The translations under genes and the position numbers were made by a program. Under the pieces are notes generated by a model. That model ran no database searches, was not told where the DNA came from, and saw only the letters and a list, made by a program, of their open reading frames with translations. Below, piece by piece: positions 31,933 through 37,206 of a stretch of DNA of 37,206 nt. The DNA lies in assembly GCA_034440455.1 (NCBI GenBank), contig JAWXCB010000034.1, positions 1-37,206 of the forward strand, given 5' to 3'. Source of the DNA: JAWXCB01 sp034440455. GTDB taxonomy: Bacteria > Bacteroidota > Bacteroidia > Chitinophagales > CAIOSU01. How positions within the stretch are numbered: position 1 is the first letter of the stretch; the number at the start of each line of letters is the position of its first letter.

Positions 31933-32784
31933 ATGAAATCAATTTTCAAAATCATTATCCTCACCTCCGTCCTTTTCAGTTTGAATTCTTGCGTGAGCAA
32001 TAAAGAATTCGCACTTGCTGAATCTGAATGGAGCGGCAAGCTCACCACATGCGAACGTGAAGTAGTAAGGCTTCAGGCAGAAGCGAATTCACGTCAGGAG
32101 CAAATAACCGATCTCAAAGACCAGCTTGCGGATTGCAAATCGCAAAGAGACAAGCAACTCACGCAAGTGGGAGATTTAACGGTATTGTCTCAGTCTGCAA
32201 ATGAAAATATCAAAGAAACGCTTTCGCAATTGCAGAATAAGGATAAGTACATCCGGTTGTTGCAATCAGCCCGCACGAAAGCAGATTCCATCAATTTAGC
32301 TTTGGCTGTTAACTTAAAAAGCGTGTTGAAAGACGGCATTGAAGATCAGGATGTGGAAATCAAAGTGGACAAAACGGTGGTGTTCATCAATTTATCAGAT
32401 AAGATGCTTTATCAAAGCGGAAGCGCGAAGCTCACAAAAAGAGCGAATGAAGTATTGGGAAAGATTGCAGAAATCATCCAGTCAAGACCTGATTTGGAAG
32501 TAATGGTGGAAGGATACACGGATAATGTACCTATTAAAAATGATTGCATGAGCGACAACTGGGATTTAAGCGTGAAAAGAGCTACTTCAGTGGTAAGGGT
32601 TTTACAGGAAACCTATAACATTGACCCGAGCAAACTCATTGCAGCCGGAAGAGGTGAATACAACACGCTTGCTTCCAATGACACCGAAGAAGGGAAATCA
32701 ATCAATCGCAGAACAAGAATTATCATTCTCCCAAAGCTTGACCAGTTCTATGATTTGTTGAATCCAAACAATGTTCCTGAATAA
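31933..32784 (+). CDS. OmpA-family lipoprotein with coiled-coil linker
   Basis: 283 codons. Lipobox LFSLNSC (Cys20), then a long charged heptad region (about residues 35-125, with QEQITDLKDQLADCKSQRDK) predicted as coiled coil. The C-terminal OmpA-like peptidoglycan-binding domain follows (about 145-275): DKMLYQSGSAKLTKRANEVL, LEVMVEGYTDNVPI, DLSVKRATSVVRVL, IAAGRGEYNTLASNDT and NRRTRIIILPK. The Asp and Arg that bind diaminopimelate are present. It should link the outer membrane to the cell wall. The 287-base spacer before it has no other gene; TAGTTTTA near 31890 is a near-match to the -7 box. A 7-bp hairpin follows the stop. Confidence 0.93.
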   Translation: MKSIFKIIILTSVLFSLNSCVSNKEFALAESEWSGKLTTCEREVVRLQAEANSRQEQITDLKDQLADCKSQRDKQLTQVGDLTVLSQSANENIKETLSQLQNKDKYIRLLQSARTKADSINLALAVNLKSVLKDGIEDQDVEIKVDKTVVFINLSDKMLYQSGSAKLTKRANEVLGKIAEIIQSRPDLEVMVEGYTDNVPIKNDCMSDNWDLSVKRATSVVRVLQETYNIDPSKLIAAGRGEYNTLASNDTEEGKSINRRTRIIILPKLDQFYDLLNPNNVPE

Positions 32785-32791
32785 TTGCAGA

Positions 32792-32808
32792 AGTAAGATT
32801 TTCTTACT
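32792..32808. terminator. Short perfect hairpin after the OmpA-like gene
   Basis: AGTAAGA and TCTTACT form a 7-bp stem with a three-T loop, between the convergent 3' ends of the OmpA-like gene and the TonB receptor pseudogene. No T tract follows, so it is only a weak terminator candidate. Confidence 0.35.
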
Positions 32809-32815
32809 CAAGCAT

Positions 32816-34430
32816 TCAGAAATCTATCCTATAACTCAGCACGGGGATTAATCCGTTTTGAGAATAGGTTACCACTTCTTCCTTCTCAGCATCATAGAAT
32901 TGGTTGTACCGTTCAGGCGGTTAATCACATTCTGAAAATCAATCGTAACAGTGTGTGTGATATGCGGCAGGATGCGCTTCATGCTCACGCGCGCATCCAT
33001 GCGGAAGTAGTTCGGCAGTTGAATGGTGTTATGCTTCGTTTTCTATGTACACAGCTTTGCCTTCCGCTTTTTATGCTTCCAAATCAATAGGCGAAGAGCG
33101 GAAGCCGCCATTATAGTTCCCTTTCAGGTTGATGCCATACGTGCGGTTTTTGTTGTGCTTGTTGGGCGTGAATTCTTTCCCTGCGGTGAAGCTCAACGCA
33201 AAGCGACCGTTGTAGCGCGTGTTATACCACTCATTATCCGCAGCGCGATACTTTGAATCATAGAGCGAAGCTGACAGCAGGTAATATAACCCCTTGTGGA
33301 GATATTGCTCTAATGTCAGTTCCAATCCCATATTCCTACCGATGCCGTCATTCGCCATCGCTTCCGTTTCAAAGCCCCACTCGCGGTTAATCAGCGCATC
33401 AGTTTTACTTGGGTCGGTGTGAATCGGAATGTTGTAGAGATGCTGATAGTAGGTTTCAACCTTCGCATGTAAATTCTCCGATAGCTTCCTGTTGTAGGAC
33501 AATACGAAGTGATGCGACTTCGTGAAACCCAGCTCTTTATTCGGTGTTGTCGCGCCTGCTTCTGTTTCCACGATGGCGAAATAATTTCCTACGGGTTGCA
33601 ACTGGCTGTGCAAGCCTTATCCGAAGGCGAATGTATTTTTCGCATTCAATTGATATTGTGCGGAAACACGCGGCTCAACCGAATAAGAATTGTTCAACGC
33701 GAGATACAACGTGTGCAATCCTCCGTTCAGCGTCAGCTTTTGAGTCGCCTTGTAGCTCCACTGGCTGAATGCCTGCACTGTTTGCATATTACCTTCTGAG
33801 CCGAAATCTTCGATAATCCTGTTCTCCTCCTCATCAAGATATTTACTGCGCACATCAAAATAAATTTGGTTGAAATACACCCCGCTCTTTGAATGCAGGC
33901 GCGCATTCGCCTTGTAACTCAGTGTGGCGCTCGCCATGATTTTCTTGTTTTCAATGCTGTAATCATTTTGAAATTCAGGCTCATAATCATCATTTAACCT
34001 TTCTTCTTCATAGCCGTTCTTGTTTCCTGAAAACACCAATGAAGATTGCAGTAGCAGCCGCTCATTCAAAATATATCCATGCTTCAAACCGGCAGCAACT
34101 GTGTTGCTGATAAAATTCCAGTTGTCGCGGTCAAAATCTTCTATCCATTTTGTTGAATCTTTCTCAGCATCATAATGCTGTCTGCTCAATCCGCCAAAGC
34201 CAAACAGCGAGAAGCTGCCGAACTTCTTTGAAGGCAGGTAAATGTTGTAAGACAAATCCTGAAAGTTGGTGTTCGCACCGCCTAATTGCAATCCTAAGTT
34301 TTCAAGAATAGAGAGGGTAGAGTAGCGGTAGTTCACCAAGTAAGAGCCTTTATACTTGTTGGAGAAAGGACCTTCTGTTGCTACATCCAAGCCGAGCACG
34401 CTCGCCTGCACCGTGTGCTCCCGCTGTTCG
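32816..34430 (-). pseudogene. TonB-dependent receptor pseudogene, 5'-truncated, with two stops and two frameshifts
   Basis: Central plug end and beta-barrel of a TonB-dependent outer-membrane receptor of the carboxypeptidase-regulatory/plug type. From 34430: NEQREHTVQASVLGLDVATEGPF, YKGSYLVNYRYSTL and FGSFSLFGFGGLSRQ. A TAA at 33617-33619 stands where the family has FGYG (Tyr). The same frame resumes at LHSQLQPVGNYF and runs to PIDLEA, followed by a TAA at 33071-33073. One extra base near 33030 shifts the frame (QLPNYFRMDARVSMKR). One missing base near 32912 shifts it back to YNQFYDAEKEEVVTYSQ. The natural C-terminal strand GLIPVLSYRIDF ends at the TGA 32816-32818. The signal peptide, CarboxypepD_reg domain and most of the plug are missing, cut at the junction with a serine recombinase fragment. 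Confidence 0.88.
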
Positions 34431-35303
34431 TTGTTGATTAAAGATTACAAAACAGAAAAAGCTGAAATTATTAAAGGAATCCATGAGCCGATTATTTCAG
34501 AATCGCTCTTTTACAAAGTGCAAGAGGTTTTAACAGTGAAGAAACGTAACAAGCATCTCCGACATAGTAAAGTAAAAGAAGAATTCCCGCTACGAGAATT
34601 TTTGTATTGTACGGATAACCATCGGATGACAGGCAGTTGCAGTTGCGGACACGGAGGAAAATATCATTATTATCATTGTCCAAACGAGTTAAAGCACGAA
34701 TGCTTTCAAGCTGAAAAGGTTAATGCAGCTTTTGTTGATCTGCTAAAGTCAATTCGGATTGACAAAGAAATACAGGAAGTCTATCGCATGACAGTAGAAT
34801 GGATGATGGAACCAGACGAAAACCAAACTAATGCCCTGCAAACCAAGATTAATGCGCAACAGCAGCGGATAGATGTCCTCAACGATAAATTCATTGACAA
34901 TCATATCACCTCACAGGATTACACGCAGATTAAGACAAGGTACGAACCCAATCTTTTCGACTTGAAAAGCCAGCTTGCCACGATAACCAACCACGAAAAG
35001 GAGTTTGCCTCAAATTTTGGTAAAAGTCTTACTCTGTTGGAGAATCTTCCGGAATACTATCAATCAGCGTCTATTGAAGGGAAACGCGACATTATAGGTT
35101 CAATTATCACCGGAAAAGTCTATTTCCAAGAAAATAAATGTAGAACCTCAGATTTCAACCCGCTAATCACGCTACTCTCCACGCCTGATGCGGCTTTCAA
35201 AGGGGTGCATAGATTTAAAAAACAAAGATATGCGGAATTATCCCGCATCGTACCCGGGACGGGAATTGAACCCGTACAGCCATTACTGGCCACAGGATTT
35301 TAA
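34431..35303 (+). pseudogene. Large serine recombinase, C-terminal part only
   Basis: Starting at the junction with the receptor remnant, the frame encodes the end of the recombinase domain (IKDYKTEKAEIIKGIHEPIISESLFYKVQEVL). Next come the zinc-ribbon domain (FLYCTDNHRMTGSCSCGHGG then YHYYHCPN, four Cys) and a long coiled-coil region (about residues 120-240). A short tail runs into the antisense strand of tRNA-Leu and stops at 35303. The N-terminal resolvase catalytic domain with its Ser is missing, so it cannot be active. No start codon is meaningful; the open frame extends artificially to 34356 through the receptor sequence. Family: phage or ICE integrases of the large serine type. Confidence 0.85.
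35215..35247 (-). terminator. Terminator-like hairpin after tRNA-Leu
   Basis: On the minus strand, TGCGG-GATAATT-CCGCA forms a 5-bp stem starting three bases after the tRNA, followed by ATATC, TTTG and a TTTTTT tract. Confidence 0.5.
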
Positions 35304-35336
35304 GTCCTGCGTGTCTACCAATTCCACCACCCGGGC
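35251..35336 (-). tRNA. tRNA-Leu, anticodon UAA
   Basis: 86-nt class II tRNA. The acceptor arm is GCCCGGG paired with CCCGGGT (terminal G-U) plus discriminator A. The D-arm has TGGTGGAATTGGTAGACAC. The anticodon stem is CAGGA/TCCTG with loop CTTAAAA, giving UAA. There is a long variable arm typical of Leu, and TTCAATTCC in the T-arm. CCA is not encoded. The antisense strand is open as part of the serine recombinase frame. tRNA genes are frequent integration sites, and two different recombinase remnants flank this one. Confidence 0.95.
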
Positions 35337-35449
35337 AACTATTGAGAATCAATCACTTATGGGAAAAATCAACTCGTCCATAAAGACTGGAGTGTTGTTC
35401 TGGAGTGTTGTTTCTCTTTTTCTAATGGGGCAAATTTAATTTGTTTTCC

Positions 35450-36716
35450 TCACCAAACAGAGTGAAAATTAAATGAGATTGCTTTACAATTCTCAATTTG
35501 ATTTACGTAATGTTTGCTGACTACTCCCATAGTCCCGTGCCTAGTATATTCATGAGTGCTTTTTGGAGGCGCAATCTTGTCAAGTGCATTGATATAGGTT
35601 TTTCTCAGAGAGTGAAGTACCAGACATTTATTGGTGTCAATTTGAGCAATGTAATGAGCAATGCTCTTTGAAAGTTCATTCTTTAACGACTCTCGATTTT
35701 CATTGTTTGCCGCTATAATGTATCTGCTTGTTCCGAGATATTTCTGGTTGTCGAACTCTTTTAGCAACTCAATAAGCCGGTTGGGGACTGGAACATAAGT
35801 TAGTTCATGTTCGTCTACATTCTTTCTTCCCTATATCCTATTACTTTTGAGGTTTGGGAGTTCGATATATGAGCCGTCATCATCAATGTTTATGTTAGTG
35901 TAGCGCATTTCCGCCAGGTCTTGTCGTCTTGCTCCGGTAAGTACCGTAAACCAAAATGCTTCAACCAGCCAATCGTAATAGCGGATTCTTTTGTGACCAC
36001 CAGAATCAATTTCATACCGTTCGCCATTCTTAATTGCGTATAGAAGCATCGAGAATTCGTTCTCTTTGATGATTTCATTTATTTTATTCTTACCCCAAGG
36101 AATCTTAAAATCAAAGGGATTCTCTTTCAACTTTGTATAGTGTTTCATAACGTGGTCAAACCAAAACTTGTAAGTGCCGAGATATTTATTAATTGTGCGA
36201 GGCTCCATCCCATCTTCCATTCGGTTTATTGGCTTCCCAACATAGTCATCATTAATATCATGCACTTTGGCTGTCTTTGGATTTATACCAGCATCTATCC
36301 AAAAATCATTTAGGTATTTCAGTTGACGTGCCACATCCTTAATTTTTTCCAGTGACCGCTTCTTCTTCCTATGCGCAGGAATGTTGACGTCTGAATAAAG
36401 TTCCAAGAACCATCTCAATGAGTCAACTAAATTGTATCGGAACTGATTCATGCCTTACGATTGAAGAGCAATTTCCCCTGAAGCGCTCTTTTGCTTGCAT
36501 TGCTTCATGAACCACTTCTTTTGCGTCTCTGCTTGTTAATGAATAGGTCACGTAGTTGTTTTTTGTTGGGTTGTAGAGGTATAGTTTATAAACCCATTTT
36601 TCACTGAATTGGCATTTTACCTTTCCTGTTTCCTTACACCGTCCGGTGTAATCCTTTTTGCAGCGGTTGCAAAATCCCCTCAACCCTTTGATGCTCTCTT
36701 CTGGTGGTTTGAGCAT
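35450..36716 (-). pseudogene. Tyrosine recombinase/integrase with N-terminal zinc-ribbon-like segment, broken
   Basis: First part (36716-36423) has a Cys-rich start (FCNRCKKDYTGRCKETGKVKC) and the N-terminal DNA-binding strands. At about 36440-36465 the frame changes to the next segment (FRYNLVDSLRWFLELY), so a frameshift is needed. The core-binding domain and start of the catalytic domain follow, with LTGARRQDLAEMRYTNI (catalytic Arg). A TAG at 35831-35833 interrupts the frame, which then continues in phase (NVDEHELTYVPVPNRLIELL). It ends with the remaining catalytic set: VLHSLRKTY (H-x-x-R), the next His in YTRHGTMG and the nucleophile Tyr in SKHYVN. All catalytic residues survive. It lies 114 bases upstream of tRNA-Leu on the same strand. 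Confidence 0.85.
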
Positions 36717-36821
36717 CAGGTAAGAAATGTTTTTGCGATTTCAGACTTAGGTTCATAACGATTCGAGACTTGCAAAGGCATCTGCGATGGCTTTAAGTAG
36801 AGGTTGGTAATTCTGTCCACC

Positions 36822-37206
36822 TCATGTTGGGGAATAGCGCCCTTTGTAACCGAAAAATTTGTTTCCGTTTTTCTCGGTACTTTGCGCCTGCGTGTCTATC
36901 TGCGCACTCGGCTTGCTCTCCAATTCTTCCCACTTCTGTTTGCTCAACGGACGATTCTCTGATTCGATTATCGTAGCATCCGCGAGCGTTCCTTTCTTCA
37001 AGACCAATCCGTTCAACTCTAATTGAAGATTGATGCTCAAAAAAAATCTGTCCATCAATTGATGGAGCAACAATGCTTCTTTGAAATACCACAGCGTAGG
37101 GAAGTCAGGTATCTCCTGATCGAAATTGATGCCTACGAATTTCTGAAAGCACAAGCGGTCTATCCGTTGGTCTTCCAGTTCTTCATCGCTCAGATTGAAC
37201 GCATAC
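36822..37206 (-). pseudogene. IS5-type DDE transposase fragment, running off the window
   Basis: Minus-strand frame open from the right edge: NLSDEELEDQRIDRLCFQKF, GINFDQEIPDFPTLWYFKEA, LKKGTLADATIIES and NKFFGYKG, then a stop at 36822. These match IS5-family transposases: the DATIIE stretch carries the first catalytic Asp, and FGYKG is where the next conserved block (usually 'YKaHi..D') begins. The rest of the catalytic domain is missing, replaced by the spacer before the broken integrase. The N-terminal portion lies beyond 37206. Confidence 0.8.

Noticed and set aside
9495..33619. TAA read as Tyr
   Set aside because: TAA is the normal stop of many intact genes in the window (response regulator, first YceI gene, OmpA-like gene), so the two Tyr-to-TAA positions are lesions.
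35188..35439. 83-codon forward ORF across the tRNA
   Set aside because: Antisense to tRNA-Leu; the tRNA fold explains the sequence.
36793..37092. 99-codon minus-strand ORF at the right end
   Set aside because: Shadow frame of the IS5-type transposase fragment.
34431..37206. An intact integrative element at tRNA-Leu
   Set aside because: Both recombinases are broken or truncated, there is no cargo or conjugation gene, and no repeated attachment sequence was found.

Overview
The window reads as a Bacteroidota genome fragment. The evidence is two proteins ending in type IX secretion (Por) sorting domains, a GldC gliding/T9SS-associated protein, a TonB-dependent receptor remnant, several matches to the Bacteroidota promoter box TAnnTTTG, and genes that mostly lack a Shine-Dalgarno sequence. 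I cannot place it below phylum from this sequence. Both ends lie in insertion-sequence fragments (IS30-like on the left, IS5-like on the right), which is typical of contig breaks at repeats.

Layout. 0.5-4.1 kb: fmt, a NamZ/DUF1343 lipoprotein and a LolC/E-type permease. 4.3-5.8 kb: a broken radical SAM gene. 6.1-9.2 kb: gldC, an orphan OmpR-type response regulator, an HxlR regulator divergent from a YceI gene with a twin-palindrome operator between them, and a second YceI gene. 9.2-12.4 kb: a deoxynucleoside kinase interrupted by a stop codon, folK and sppA. 12.6-17.8 kb: two large secreted enzymes with T9SS tails, a PQQ-type sugar dehydrogenase and a multicopper oxidase. 18.1-21.2 kb: an esterase, a GNAT acetyltransferase, a lipoprotein, a small membrane protein and an enoyl-CoA hydratase.

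21.3-31.0 kb is the functional core. One co-directional, tightly packed cluster joins sulfite reductase, uroporphyrinogen-III methyltransferase, precorrin-2 dehydrogenase and APS reductase to hemA, hemC, hemD, hemB and hemL. Tetrapyrrole synthesis from glutamyl-tRNA to uroporphyrinogen III is therefore linked to siroheme branching and to the siroheme enzyme of sulfate assimilation. In front of it lies what I consider the most interesting element here: a consensus promoter, a 24-codon ORF with six consecutive Cys codons, and a strong terminator hairpin. The 5' arm of that hairpin can instead pair over 10 bp with the end of the small ORF. This is the geometry of a ribosome-mediated, cysteine-sensing transcription attenuator.

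31.0-37.2 kb: an HlyIII/PAQR-type membrane protein and an OmpA-like lipoprotein are followed by a decayed region. It holds a TonB receptor pseudogene fused at its truncated end to the C-terminal part of a large serine recombinase, tRNA-Leu(UAA), a broken tyrosine recombinase and an IS5-type fragment.

Short interspersed repeats occur between and inside gene ends. Two MITE-like elements of about 95 bp have matching terminal inverted repeats. Two further G/C-rich palindromes occur, one of which supplies the C-terminus of FolK. Another palindrome supplies the C-terminus of HemB. Several genes (kinase, radical SAM, TonB receptor, integrase) carry single in-frame stops or frameshifts; from sequence alone, real decay cannot be told from assembly error.
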